Shown here piece by piece: positions 1-8,005 of a DNA stretch of 64,000 bases. Position 1 is the first letter of the stretch, and every line of letters starts with the position of its first letter. The notes beneath the pieces are model-generated. The model searched no databases and was not told the origin of the DNA. It saw nothing but the letters and a program-made list of their open reading frames with translations. The stretch spans positions 1 through 64,000 of the forward strand of contig JAIXSR010000122.1 of assembly GCA_027484605.1 (NCBI GenBank), read 5' to 3'. The stretch is from Hyphomicrobiales bacterium (GTDB lineage Bacteria > Pseudomonadota > Alphaproteobacteria > Rhizobiales > Beijerinckiaceae). A program made the translations under genes and the position numbers.

Positions 1-84
1 ATCCGCCAGATCGAGGCGAAGGCCCTGCGCAAGCTCAAGCATCCGAGCCGGAGCCGGAAGCTGAGGAGCTTCCTGGATAATTGA
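1..84 (+). CDS. rpoD: RNA polymerase primary sigma factor RpoD, C-terminal end (partial)
   Basis: The first 27 codons in frame read as the end of sigma-70 region 4.2, including IRQIEAKALRKL and the terminal RSRKLRSFLDN, followed by TGA. This region contacts the -35 promoter element in primary sigma factors. Only the tail is present because the gene enters from the left edge. A strong intrinsic terminator follows 28 bp later, so transcription of rpoD probably ends here. The C-terminal motif is close to invariant in proteobacterial RpoD. Alternative sigma factors such as RpoH end differently. Confidence 0.93.
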   Translation: MRQIEAKALRKLKHPSRSRKLRSFLDN

Positions 85-112
85 GGCTAGGTCTCTCCGA
101 CATTCAATTGAC

Positions 113-140
113 AAGGGCGGGCCGCAAACCCGCCCTTTTT
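113..140 (+). terminator. Intrinsic terminator after rpoD
   Basis: A perfect 9-bp stem (AAGGGCGGG at 113-121 pairing with CCCGCCCTT at 129-137) encloses a 7-nt loop, and the T-run continues to 140. This is a classic Rho-independent terminator and fits the end of the rpoD transcript. Confidence 0.9.
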
Positions 141-172
141 GCTTGCGGAAATCCGGGGCGAAGGAGAATGCC

Positions 173-367
173 ATGATCGATGATCCAAAGGCTCCCCCGG
201 CGCTCGACCCCGCTGAGCCTGCCGCGGAGGATGAAGAGCGGAACGGCCATCCGAACTCGAAACTCGACATTCTCGGCCACTCGGTTGGCGATGCCGTCGG
301 CGAGGTCTGTGCGGCCGGCCTCGACATTGCGGGCTCGGTGATCGGCGGGATGATCGACGGGATCTAG
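173..367 (+). CDS. Small acidic hypothetical protein
   Basis: This 64-residue protein starts at the ATG that follows an AAGGAG ribosome-binding site at 161-166. A TTG 30 bp upstream is in frame but lies in the rpoD terminator. The first half is rich in Asp, Glu, Pro and Ala. The second half (about residues 30-64) is more hydrophobic and Gly-rich, ending GGMIDGI, and could form an amphipathic or membrane-associated segment. I do not recognise a family. The good ribosome-binding site is the main reason to call it; function unknown. Confidence 0.5.
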   Translation: MIDDPKAPPALDPAEPAAEDEERNGHPNSKLDILGHSVGDAVGEVCAAGLDIAGSVIGGMIDGI

Positions 368-485
368 CCGCCAGTCGCCTGCGCTTTGCCGAGGGTCTGC
401 TGCCTTCGTCGGCGCTCCGGAGGGTTGACCTCGGGCGCCAAGTCCTGAAGCGTGGTCAACAGCATTGATTACGAGAGATGTTCCC

Positions 486-1097
486 ATGACCCTCGAATTC
501 TGGATCACCACCTTCATCGTCGTGGCCTCGCCGGGCACGGGCGCGGTCTACAGCATCGCCACCGGCCTCGGGCGGGGCGGGAAGGCCAGCGTCGTCGCGG
601 CCTTTGCCTGCACGCTCGGCATCCTGCCGCATCTCGCCGCCGCGATGACGGGGCTGACGGCCCTGCTCCATGCCTCGGCGCTTCTGTTCGATCTCGTGAA
701 ATATGCGGGTGTCGCCTATCTGCTCTGGATGGCGTGGCAGACCCTGCAGGAAAAGGGCGCGATGCGGGTTGATGCCGATGCCACGCCGCGCTCGACCGTG
801 CGGGTGCTGGTCGACGGGATCGCGCTCAACCTGCTCAATCCGAAGCTCTCGATCTTCTTCGTGGCTTTCCTGCCGCAATTCATGGACCGGAATGCCGCCA
901 GCCCGATGGTGGAGATGCTGGCGCTGAGCGGCGTCTTCATGGCGATGACCTTCGTGGTCTTCGCGCTCTATGGCCTGTTCGCCGCGGCGATGCGTGACCA
1001 TGTCGTCAGCCGGCCGGCCGTGATGGCCTGGCTGCGGCGCAGCTTCGCGGCGGCCTTCGTGCTGCTGGGCGCGCGGCTCGCCGTGCAGGAGCGCTGA
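486..1097 (+). CDS. LysE/RhtB-family amino-acid exporter
   Basis: The 203-residue integral membrane protein starts [10 protein letters not shown] and has the N-terminal [17 protein letters not shown] segment typical of LysE/RhtB exporters, where a Pro-Gly element sits at the end of helix 1. About six hydrophobic helices are visible and the length matches the family (about 205 residues). Members export amino acids such as homoserine, threonine or lysine from the cytoplasm; the substrate cannot be read from sequence. It stands alone between a small unknown gene and a glycerophosphodiesterase. The ATG at 486 was chosen over an ATT 21 bp upstream. Confidence 0.88.
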   Translation: MTLEFWITTFIVVASPGTGAVYSIATGLGRGGKASVVAAFACTLGILPHLAAAMTGLTALLHASALLFDLVKYAGVAYLLWMAWQTLQEKGAMRVDADATPRSTVRVLVDGIALNLLNPKLSIFFVAFLPQFMDRNAASPMVEMLALSGVFMAMTFVVFALYGLFAAAMRDHVVSRPAVMAWLRRSFAAAFVLLGARLAVQER

Positions 1098-1237
1098 ACC
1101 GCGCCGGAATTCCGGCTTTCCGCCGCCTTCGCCTTCCGGCCGGCCTGATGCCCCTGTCGCTTCATGGTCATCTCCGTGTGATCGGTCTGTCATGCGGCAG
1201 GACCAAGAAAGGTGTCATTGACCCGATGGAGGATGCA

Positions 1238-2386
1238 ATGACCCTGACCCGCATGGTTGCGACCGTGTTTCTGGCGATGACCGCGATGGCGGTTCCGCCG
1301 GCCCTCGCCCAGGAAAAGACGCTCGACGGCAAGCCGCCGCTGGTTGTCGGCCACAGGGGCGCTTCCGGCTACCTGCCGGACCACACGCTCGAAGGCTACC
1401 GGAAGGCCATCGAGATGGGCGCCGATTTCATCGAGCCGGATCTCGTGGCCACCAAGGATGGCGTGCTGATCGCCCGGCACGAGCCGATGCTCGGCGGGAC
1501 GACGGATGTCTCGGCCAAGCCGGAATTCGCCAGCCGCAAGCGCAAGGTGAAGGTCGACGGGGTCGACACGGAGGAATGGTTCGCCTTCGATTTCACGCTC
1601 GCGGAGATCAAGACCCTGCGTGCGATCCAGCCGCTCAAGGAGCGCGACCAGAGCCATAACGGCAAATATGCGGTGCCGACCTTCCAGGAGGTGATCGACC
1701 TCGCCAAGGCGGAGAGCGCGCGCCTCGGCCGCGTGATCGGCGTGTATCCCGAAACCAAGCATCCCAGCCTGCATTCGGCTGTCGGGTTGCCGCTGGAAGA
1801 CCGGCTGGTTGACCAGATCAAGGCCGCCGGCTGGACCGAGAAAACCTCGCCGGTGATCATCCAGAGCTTCGAGGTGGCGAACCTCAAGTATCTGCGCACC
1901 CGCACGAATGTCCGGCTGGTCCAGCTGGTGGATGCCGATGATGTGGACAAGGATGGCAAGATCGTTCTCGCCGCCCCCTATGACAAACCGTATGACTTTG
2001 TCATCACCGGCAACCCGAAGACCTTTGCCGATCTCGTGACCAAGGAAGGTCTTGCCGAGATCAGGACCTATGCCGACGGTGTCGGGCCGTGGAAGCCCTT
2101 CATCATGGCCGGCAAGCAGGAAATCGGCGCTGACGGCAAGCCCCGGGATCTCAACGGCGATGGCAAGATCGACGAGCAGGACCGCGTGCTGCTGCCGCCG
2201 ACCGACCTCGTGAAGAACGCGCATGCGCTCGGCCTGTTCGTCCATACCTGGACGTTCCGCTCGGAGGCGCGCCGCCTCGCCTCGAACTTCAAGGGCGACC
2301 CGGCGGCGGAGTACAAGGCCTTCTACGCGCTCGGCATCGATGGCCTGTTCAGCGACTTCCCGGACCATGCCGTCAAGGCACGCTGA
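1238..2386 (+). CDS. Periplasmic glycerophosphodiester phosphodiesterase
   Basis: This 382-residue secreted enzyme of the GDPD family hydrolyses glycerophosphodiesters to glycerol-3-phosphate and an alcohol. The start follows GGAGGA at 1229-1234, and a Sec signal peptide ends near PPALAQ (residues 20-25). The catalytic motif VVGHRGASG lies at residues 36-44, followed by an EPDL metal-ligand motif and ARHEP near residues 65-82, and a late HTWTFRSE strand. The length matches GlpQ-type periplasmic enzymes rather than short cytosolic UgpQ. An insert at residues 304-315 ([12 protein letters not shown]) is a canonical EF-hand-like calcium loop. It ends at a bidirectional terminator. No glpT or glpK is adjacent, so the metabolic context is open. 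Confidence 0.92.
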   Translation: MTLTRMVATVFLAMTAMAVPPALAQEKTLDGKPPLVVGHRGASGYLPDHTLEGYRKAIEMGADFIEPDLVATKDGVLIARHEPMLGGTTDVSAKPEFASRKRKVKVDGVDTEEWFAFDFTLAEIKTLRAIQPLKERDQSHNGKYAVPTFQEVIDLAKAESARLGRVIGVYPETKHPSLHSAVGLPLEDRLVDQIKAAGWTEKTSPVIIQSFEVANLKYLRTRTNVRLVQLVDADDVDKDGKIVLAAPYDKPYDFVITGNPKTFADLVTKEGLAEIRTYADGVGPWKPFIMAGKQEIGADGKPRDLNGDGKIDEQDRVLLPPTDLVKNAHALGLFVHTWTFRSEARRLASNFKGDPAAEYKAFYALGIDGLFSDFPDHAVKAR

Positions 2387-2430
2387 CGGCGCCACGAGAC
2401 CGGCGGAACCGGAAGCCCGGCTGTGACGCA

Positions 2431-2465
2431 AAAAGGCCCGGCAGCGTTCGCTGCCGGGCCTTCGT
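2431..2465. terminator. Bidirectional intrinsic terminator between convergent genes
   Basis: A perfect 13-bp stem (2433-2445 with 2450-2462) closes a four-base loop. Read on the minus strand it is followed by TTTTTGCG, so it should terminate the DUF2852 transcript well. On the plus strand it also serves the GDPD gene, although the downstream tract is less T-rich. Confidence 0.85.
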
Positions 2466-2499
2466 CTGTCTCGACGGGGCCGAAGCCGGGGCTTTCGCG

Positions 2500-2964
2500 T
2501 TACGCGGCGGGCCGCGGCTCGGGCGCATCCGGCGTTTCCGGCGGCTGGCGGTTCCGGCGTTCGTCCATGAAGCGGTCGAACTCGGCCTTGTCCTTGGCAT
2601 GGCGCAGCCGCTCGAGATAATCCCGGAACTGCGTTGCCTCGTCCTCAAGCCGGCGGATCGTCTCCGACCGGTATTCGTCGAAGGCCCTGTTGCCTGTCGG
2701 GCTGAAGCCCGCGCCGGCCGCACTGTCGCGATAGGCCGACCAGCGGTCCATCTTCTCGCGCATCCGTTCGATCTTGCGTTCCCAGCGGGTGCGGCGATCC
2801 TCGCCCCACGCGCTCCATTGGCTGTTGCATCCCATGCGACCACTCCAGATCATGTAGCCCAGAATCAGGAGCCCGATGGGCCAGAACAGCACGAAGCCGG
2901 CGATCATCGCGGCAATCCAGGCCGGTTTGCCCCAATCGTCGAGGCGCGCCACCATTCCAGACAT
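2500..2964 (-). CDS. DUF2852 family membrane protein
   Basis: The 154-residue protein starts MSGMVARLDDW after a GAGGAG ribosome-binding site. A single strong membrane hairpin or helix lies at about residues 14-40 (AAMIAGFVLFWPIGLLILGY). A long charged cytoplasmic region with coiled-coil character follows (RRTRWERKIERMREKMDRW and the RRLEDEATQFRDYLERL stretch). This layout is that of DUF2852, an alphaproteobacterial family of unknown function. The C-terminus is Pro/Arg/Ala rich. Its promoter region holds a perfect 25-bp dyad, and a TetR regulator gene lies immediately upstream on the same strand, so regulation by that TetR protein is a reasonable inference. Confidence 0.85.
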   Translation of the reverse strand: MSGMVARLDDWGKPAWIAAMIAGFVLFWPIGLLILGYMIWSGRMGCNSQWSAWGEDRRTRWERKIERMREKMDRWSAYRDSAAGAGFSPTGNRAFDEYRSETIRRLEDEATQFRDYLERLRHAKDKAEFDRFMDERRNRQPPETPDAPEPRPAA

Positions 2965-2977
2965 TCGTCTCTCCTCA

Positions 2978-3002
2978 ATGTGAATGTAAATCACATTCAC
3001 AT
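2978..3002. promoter_or_regulatory. Perfect 10-5-10 inverted repeat, candidate TetR operator
   Basis: ATGTGAATGT (2978-2987) and ACATTCACAT (2993-3002) are exact reverse complements separated by AAATC. The element lies 14 bp upstream of the DUF2852 start and 65 bp downstream of the TetR gene. Its size and symmetry suit a TetR-family dimer. A related half-site (TCACATTT near 3781) lies in the tetR/MFS intergenic region. Confidence 0.7.
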
Positions 3003-3066
3003 AAATGCGATTGCCAGGGCTTTCCGTCAAGGGGGGCTTTCATGACAAGTTGGAAAGGTTGACGGG

Positions 3067-3714
3067 TCAGGCCTGGCCGCTGCGGAGCCCGTCGAAATAG
3101 ACGAGCACGCCGGCCTCCAGCAGGTCCTCGGGCGACATCGGCACCGGGCGCCGCGCGGCATCGCCGCGGGCGAAGAGGCTGGCCACGCCATGCGACATCG
3201 ACCAGACATGGAGCGCGACCATCAGCGTCGGCGGGCGCCGTTCAGCCGGCAGGGCGGCCAGCACCGCCTCGCATCCCTCGCGCAGGATGGCGAAGGCGGC
3301 CTCGCCGGCGGCATGCAGGCCCGGATGGCTTCCCATGGGCAGGCCCGACTCGAACATCGCCGAATAGGTGGCCGGCTGCTGCCGCGCGAAGGCGAGATAG
3401 GCATGGCCGACGCGCATCAGCGCCTCGCGCGGGTTGGGAAGGCCATCCTGCCAGGCGGCCTGCAGCCGGGCCGTAAAGGCCTCGAACCCCCGCTTGGCGA
3501 CATCGGCCAGCAATTCGTCGCGGTCGCGGAAATGGCGGTAGGGCGCTGCCGGGGAAACGCCAGCCGCGCGCGCGGCCTCGGCCACGGTGAAGCCGCCGGG
3601 GCCCTTCTCGCCGATCAGGCGGAGGGCGGCATCGATCAGCGCCTCGCGCAGATTGCCATGGTGATAGCCCCGCTTCTTCGCGGGGTCTTCCGAATCCCAA
3701 GCCATAGCCGACAT
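3067..3714 (-). CDS. TetR/AcrR-family regulator with WHG-type C-terminal domain
   Basis: The 215-residue regulator has an N-terminal TetR helix-turn-helix: RGYHHGNLREALIDAAL leads into FTVAEAARAAGVSPAAPYRHF at about residues 42-62. The ligand-binding part contains the ALHVWSMSHGVASLF segment near residues 167-181, typical of TetR proteins carrying the WHG domain. No clear ribosome-binding site precedes the ATG, and a second ATG lies three codons later. It is followed on the same strand by the DUF2852 gene, whose promoter contains a perfect dyad, and is divergent from an MFS transporter. Control of one or both neighbours is likely; the ligand is unknown. Confidence 0.9.
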   Translation of the reverse strand: MSAMAWDSEDPAKKRGYHHGNLREALIDAALRLIGEKGPGGFTVAEAARAAGVSPAAPYRHFRDRDELLADVAKRGFEAFTARLQAAWQDGLPNPREALMRVGHAYLAFARQQPATYSAMFESGLPMGSHPGLHAAGEAAFAILREGCEAVLAALPAERRPPTLMVALHVWSMSHGVASLFARGDAARRPVPMSPEDLLEAGVLVYFDGLRSGQA

Positions 3715-3833
3715 ATGGGCAATTCGGAGCGGCGAGGCAATCGCCGAGGGCGTCCGGGATCACCGGATGGAATGGACGGATCACATTTCGGCATTTGACT
3801 TCCCCCATCGCCCGGGCGCAGGTTTGGCGCATC

Positions 3834-5078
3834 ATGGATTCCCCTGCCGCTGCCTCCGCCGCCGACCGTTTCGCTCCCGATGGCGCCTATGCGATGGTGC
3901 GGCTCTGGCTGGCGCTGCTGGTCGCCACCCTTGCCGGCGTCGGCATGTGGGCGATTGTCGTCGTGCTGCCGCAGGTGCAGGCGGAATTCGGCGTCGACCG
4001 AAGCGCGGCTTCGCTGCCCTATACCTTCACCATGCTCGGCTTCGCCTTCGGCACGATCGTGCTCGGGCGGATGTCCGACCGGCTGGGCATCGTCCCGCCG
4101 ATCCTGATCGCCGGCGGCTGCCTGAGTGCCGGGTTCATCCTCGGCGGGCTGGCGCCGAACCTCACGCTCTTCACCCTGTTGCACGGGCTGCTGGTCGGCG
4201 TGGGCGCAGGCACCGGCTTCGCGCCGATGATCGCGGATATCTCGCATTGGTTCGTCAAGCGGCGGGGCTTTGCCGTGGTGGTCGTCGCGAGCGGCAACTA
4301 CCTGGCGGGGGCGATCTGGCCGCTCTTCATCCGCTATGCCATCCCCGAGATCGGCTGGCGCAACACCTATATCGTGATCGGGATCATTGTCGGGCTGACA
4401 ATCATCCCGCTGGCCTTCCTGTTCAAGCGGCGCCCGGCCCAGAAGGTCTATGCGGCGGCCGAATCCGCCACCGAGGTCGCGCGGGCCGATCTCGGCATGT
4501 CGCCTGGCATGCTGCAGGCCCTGCTGATCGTGGCCGGCTTCGCCTGCTGCGTCGCCATGTCCATGCCGCAGGTGCATCTCGTCGCCTATTGCGGCGATCT
4601 CGGCTACGGCGCGGCGCGCGGGGCGGAAATGCTGTCGCTGATGCTCTTCCTCGGCATCATCAGCCGGGTGGGCTCCGGGATCGTCTCCGACCGGATCGGC
4701 GGGGCCGCCACCTTGCTGATCGGATCGATCATGCAGGGCACGGCCCTGCTGCTCTACCTGTTCTTCAACGGGCTCTCCTCGCTCTACATCATTTCGGGCA
4801 TATTCGGCCTGTTCCAGGGCGGGATCGTGCCGATGTATGCGGTGATCTGCCGGGAATTCCTGCCGCCGCGCGAAGCGGGCGCGCGGATCGGCTTCGTGGT
4901 TTCCGCCACGATTTTCGGCATGGCGTTCGGCGGCTATATTTCCGGCGCGATCTATGACTGGACGCAATCCTACCGGCTCGCCTTCCTCAACGGCGTGGCG
5001 TGGAATGCGGTCAACCTGCTTGTCGTGGGCTACCTGATCTGGCGGCAGCGGGCCGCCCTCCGGATGGCTGCCGCCTGA
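3834..5078 (+). CDS. MFS transporter, OFA/monocarboxylate-like
   Basis: This 414-residue major facilitator protein has twelve predicted helices. The loop 2-3 signature appears as GRMSDRLGI near residue 72, and a repeat of it (DRIGG, near residue 284) marks the second half. The long hydrophobic runs, together with YLAGAIWPLFIRY in helix 5, resemble the oxalate/formate-antiporter and monocarboxylate group, but the substrate is not certain. The ATG at 3834 is preferred to a TTG 39 bp upstream. It is divergent from the TetR gene, so it is a candidate target of that regulator. Confidence 0.88.
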   Translation: MDSPAAASAADRFAPDGAYAMVRLWLALLVATLAGVGMWAIVVVLPQVQAEFGVDRSAASLPYTFTMLGFAFGTIVLGRMSDRLGIVPPILIAGGCLSAGFILGGLAPNLTLFTLLHGLLVGVGAGTGFAPMIADISHWFVKRRGFAVVVVASGNYLAGAIWPLFIRYAIPEIGWRNTYIVIGIIVGLTIIPLAFLFKRRPAQKVYAAAESATEVARADLGMSPGMLQALLIVAGFACCVAMSMPQVHLVAYCGDLGYGAARGAEMLSLMLFLGIISRVGSGIVSDRIGGAATLLIGSIMQGTALLLYLFFNGLSSLYIISGIFGLFQGGIVPMYAVICREFLPPREAGARIGFVVSATIFGMAFGGYISGAIYDWTQSYRLAFLNGVAWNAVNLLVVGYLIWRQRAALRMAAA

Positions 5079-5135
5079 GCGGTGCATCCAGCGGGCCTGC
5101 TCGCGTGTTTCATCAGGAGCAACAGGAGGTATCCC

Positions 5136-5522
5136 ATGTTTCGCCTGATCTATGCCGGTTCCGTCATCCTGCTCGGCCTCATCCTCGCGATGATGGTCGG
5201 CAAGGCCGTTTCCGCCTCGGAAGCCTATGAAAGCTGGCCGGTCCTGACCAATCCCTTCGAGAGCACCGGCGGGGGCGGCGTGATGATCGACCGCTATCAG
5301 CCCGTCGTGGCCGCCGGCAAATGCACCACCGATTTCACGGTCATCATCCCCGGGCCGCAGGGTGGCACCTTCCTCAACGAGGCCGAGTTCACGGCGGTTC
5401 CGGTGGCGGGCGGCATCCTCTGCACCGAGGGTCGCTGGCGTGCCAAGGACGGATCGGCGCAAGGCACGACGCCATTCCGGGTCTTCATCAAGGACGGAAT
5501 CGTCCGGCGCCCGCCGGCCTGA
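5136..5522 (+). CDS. Secreted or membrane-anchored hypothetical protein
   Basis: The 128-residue protein begins MFRLIYAGSVILLGLILAMM after a near-perfect AGGAGGT ribosome-binding site at 5124-5130. The N-terminus is a signal peptide or anchor ending near AVSASEA (about residues 24-30). The mature part is about 100 residues, mostly beta-prone, with two Cys residues (in AGKCTTDF and GGILCTEG) that could form a disulfide in the periplasm. I do not recognise a family. It sits 61 bp before the core methionine synthase gene and may be co-transcribed, but nothing links the functions. Confidence 0.7.
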   Translation: MFRLIYAGSVILLGLILAMMVGKAVSASEAYESWPVLTNPFESTGGGGVMIDRYQPVVAAGKCTTDFTVIIPGPQGGTFLNEAEFTAVPVAGGILCTEGRWRAKDGSAQGTTPFRVFIKDGIVRRPPA

Positions 5523-5583
5523 CCTTGACGGATGCCTCCGGGCGCGACAGGTCTGGCCGCTTGAGGATTCCCGGGGGGACGAG

Positions 5584-6609
5584 ATGCTGAAGACCACGAT
5601 TGCCGGTTCGCTGCCGAAGCCGGGCTGGCTGGCCGAACCGGAAAAGCTCTGGGCCCCATGGCGGCTCGAGGGCGCCATGCTCGAGCAGGGCAAGCTCGAT
5701 GCAACCATCCTCGCAGTGAAGCTGCAGGAGGATGCCGGAATCGATATCGTCGGCGATGGCGAGCAGGCGCGCGTGCATTTCGTGCATGGCTTCCTCGCCA
5801 ATCTCGACGGGATCGACTTCAACCGGAAGACCATTATGGGCATCCGGAACAACCGCTACAATGCGGAGGTGCCCACGGTTGTCGGCCCGATCCGGCGCAG
5901 GGCCCCGGTCCATCGGGCCGAGGCGATGGCGGCGCGGGCCCATCGCAAGGGCGGGCTGAAATTCACCCTGCCGGGGCCGATGACCATCGTCGACACGATT
6001 GCCGATGTGCATTACGGCCGGCGCGAGGATCTCGCCATGGCTTTTGCTGCCGTGCTCAACGAGGAAGCGCTGGAATTGCAGGCTCTGGGCGTCGATGTCA
6101 TCCAGTTCGACGAGCCAGCCTGGAATGTCTACATGCCGCAAGTGGCGGAATGGGGCATGGCGGCGCTGGAACGCGCGGCGCAGGGCCTGACCTGCACCAC
6201 GGCGGTCCATATCTGCTACGGCTACGGCATCAAGGCCAATATCGACTGGAAGGCCGGCCTCGGCGACCAGTGGCGGCATTACGAGGAAACCTTCCCGGTC
6301 ATCGCGCGGTCGAAGATCGACCAGGTCAGCCTCGAATGCCGCAATTCCCGCGTGCCGATGGATCTCATCCGGCTGCTGGATGGCAAGGATGTGCTGGTCG
6401 GCTGCATCGATGTCGCATCGGATGTGGTCGAGACGCCCGAGCAGGTGGCCGAGACGATCCGCACCGCGATGAAATTCGTCGCGCCGGAAAAGCTCTTCCC
6501 CTGCACGAATTGCGGGATGGCGCCGATGTCGGCCGCTGTCGCCTATGGCAAGCTGGCAGCCCTGTCGCGCGGGGCGCGGATCATCTGCGAGGAACTCGGA
6601 CATGGCTGA
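5584..6609 (+). CDS. Cobalamin-independent core methionine synthase, MesD-like
   Basis: The 341-residue protein contains only the catalytic C-terminal barrel of MetE. Predicted zinc ligands for homocysteine activation are visible: H209 and C211 in VHICYG, E251 in SLECRNS and C310 in CTNCGMAP. The opening AGSLPKPGWLAEPEKLW and the HICYGYGIKAN block match, from memory, the MesD group of core MetE proteins, which lack the folate-binding N-terminal domain. Characterised MesD needs a DUF1852 partner (MesX) and oxygen, and no such gene is beside it. A full MetH lies at 47.7 kb. The gene overlaps the following thioesterase gene by 8 bp. The exact methyl donor is unknown. Confidence 0.82.
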   Translation: MLKTTIAGSLPKPGWLAEPEKLWAPWRLEGAMLEQGKLDATILAVKLQEDAGIDIVGDGEQARVHFVHGFLANLDGIDFNRKTIMGIRNNRYNAEVPTVVGPIRRRAPVHRAEAMAARAHRKGGLKFTLPGPMTIVDTIADVHYGRREDLAMAFAAVLNEEALELQALGVDVIQFDEPAWNVYMPQVAEWGMAALERAAQGLTCTTAVHICYGYGIKANIDWKAGLGDQWRHYEETFPVIARSKIDQVSLECRNSRVPMDLIRLLDGKDVLVGCIDVASDVVETPEQVAETIRTAMKFVAPEKLFPCTNCGMAPMSAAVAYGKLAALSRGARIICEELGHG

Positions 6610-6997
6610 GGCCGGGGATGCGGAAACGCCGCGCGGCGAGCTGACCGTCCGCACCATCGCGATGCCGGCCGATACCAATGCCAATGGCGATATTTTCGGC
6701 GGCTGGGTGATGAGCCGGATGGACCAGGCCGGCGGGATCTGCGGCGTCGGCCGGTCGCGCGGGCGTGTCGTCACCGTGGCCGTGGATGCGATGACCTTCA
6801 TCCGTCCGGTCAAGGTGGGGGATGTCCTCTGCGTCTATACCGAGGTCGAGAAGATCGGCCGGACCTCGATGAAGATCCATATCGAGGCCTGGGCCGAGCG
6901 CTTCATCACGCATCAGCGCGAGAAGGTGACGGATGCCACCTTCACCTTCGTGGCGATCGACGAGGAAGGTCGGCCACGGCCCGTGCCGACGATCTGA
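6602..6997 (+). CDS. Acyl-CoA thioesterase, YciA-like hotdog protein
   Basis: The 131-residue hotdog-fold enzyme hydrolyses acyl-CoA thioesters in the cytoplasm. The signature TNANGDIFGGWVMSRMDQAG (about residues 22-41) contains the catalytic-helix Asn and Asp of the YciA/BFIT group. The strand VTVAVDAMTFIRPVKVGD and the late ATFTFVAID strand complete the fold. Length agrees with YciA (about 132). The start lies inside the end of the methionine synthase gene (8-bp overlap), implying translational coupling. A role linked to methionine synthesis is not obvious. Confidence 0.9.
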   Translation: MAEAGDAETPRGELTVRTIAMPADTNANGDIFGGWVMSRMDQAGGICGVGRSRGRVVTVAVDAMTFIRPVKVGDVLCVYTEVEKIGRTSMKIHIEAWAERFITHQREKVTDATFTFVAIDEEGRPRPVPTI

Positions 6998-7000
6998 GCC

Positions 7001-7543
7001 TCAGCGCTTCAGCAGGGCCAGGAAATGCCGGTAGAGCGCCTGCCTTTCGGCGGGCGTCGATTGCGGCTCGAGGATCGAGAGGCCGAGGAAGGCCGCATAT
7101 TCGATCCGGGCGAGCACCATGGCCGTTTCCGGCGGGATGCCGGCCATGGCATGCAGCCCGGCCAGAAAAGCGGTCCGGCGCCGGTCGACCGCTGCGCAGA
7201 GTTCCGCGATGCCGGGATGGCGCGTGGCAAGGCCCCGCATGCCCTGACCGATGCGCTGGTCCAGCAGGCTTGTCGCGATATTGAGGGCCTCGAGCCGCTC
7301 CTCGGGCGTGCCGGCGGCCTCGACCTGCCGGATGACGGCCTCGGTATGCCTTTCCTGCCAGGCCTCGGCGATGGCAAGGAGATAGGCGTCGATCGTCTCG
7401 AAATGGTGGTAGAACGAGCCCTTGGAACGATTGGCCTTCTGGCAGGCGGTCTCGATCGTCAGCGAATCCGGTCCCGATTCGGCCAGCAGGGCGAGTCCGA
7501 GGTCGAGCCAATCCGCCTTCTTCAGCCGCCCGCTTCCCGGCAT
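7001..7543 (-). CDS. TetR-family regulator
   Basis: The 180-residue protein starts MPGSGRLKKADWL, six bases after the stop codon of the upstream membrane-protein gene. The helix-turn-helix spans about residues 26-46 (LTIETACQKANRSKGSFYHHF), with the YHHF recognition-helix end typical of TetR. The C-terminal part shows the ATRHPGIAELCAAVDRRR segment. It is the second gene of a two-gene minus-strand operon, and a perfect palindrome lies 24 bp before the operon, so it probably represses itself and the membrane protein. The ligand is unknown. Confidence 0.87.
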   Translation of the reverse strand: MPGSGRLKKADWLDLGLALLAESGPDSLTIETACQKANRSKGSFYHHFETIDAYLLAIAEAWQERHTEAVIRQVEAAGTPEERLEALNIATSLLDQRIGQGMRGLATRHPGIAELCAAVDRRRTAFLAGLHAMAGIPPETAMVLARIEYAAFLGLSILEPQSTPAERQALYRHFLALLKR

Positions 7544-7548
7544 GATTC

Positions 7549-7920
7549 CTAGATCCAGAGCCCCGCAGCGCCCAAGGCGGCCAGCGGCACAAACATCATC
7601 CATTGCGGGTGGCGGGAATGCCGCAAGCCCAGGACGACATTCATGCCGATATTCGTCAGCGCGTAAAGCGCCGCGGCGCCGGTGGCGAAAAGCGCGAGGC
7701 TGCGATCCCCGTCGGGCCGGGCTGCGATCAGATAGGCGAGGGCCATTCCGACCAGCGTGATCGTCACGAAATGCCAGCACATGTAGAGCGTCCATTTCGA
7801 CATGCGGGGCAGGTGCGTATCCGCCAGGAGGGGCCGGACGATATGGCGCCCGCCCAGGATGACATGGACGAGGCAGATGGCGAGGGCGCCGATCGCGGCG
7901 CCGGTCAGGAAGGGGTTCAT
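7549..7920 (-). CDS. Small four-helix membrane protein of unknown function
   Basis: The 123-residue protein starts MNPFLTGAAIGAL after a GGAG site. Four hydrophobic segments lie at about residues 5-25, 45-65, 75-98 and 103-122. The first helix carries a conserved-looking CLVHVILGGR motif. Size and topology suggest a small inner-membrane protein; I cannot name a family with confidence. It is cotranscribed with a TetR gene, and its promoter contains a 15-bp palindrome, so it is probably induced by the TetR ligand. Confidence 0.75.
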   Translation of the reverse strand: MNPFLTGAAIGALAICLVHVILGGRHIVRPLLADTHLPRMSKWTLYMCWHFVTITLVGMALAYLIAARPDGDRSLALFATGAAALYALTNIGMNVVLGLRHSRHPQWMMFVPLAALGAAGLWI

Positions 7921-7943
7921 CGCAAACTCCGGTCAATAACAAT

Positions 7944-7958
7944 ACCATACTGTATGGT
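7944..7958. promoter_or_regulatory. 15-bp palindrome, candidate TetR operator
   Basis: ACCATAC-T-GTATGGT is a perfect 7-1-7 palindrome. It is 24 bp upstream of the membrane-protein/tetR operon start, in an AT-rich patch (7931-7970) that probably holds the promoter. The likely ligand is the TetR protein encoded as the second gene of the operon. Confidence 0.7.
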
Positions 7959-8005
7959 TTAGTTTTCGGAGTCAATCCGGCCCCTGCGGCCCGGGCGCGG
8001 CGGGT

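Noticed and set aside
3636-5852. A 738-codon open frame on the minus strand
   Set aside because: It is antisense to the MFS transporter and neighbouring genes. The frame is open because of high GC content, is Arg/Asp/His-rich, and shows no domain.
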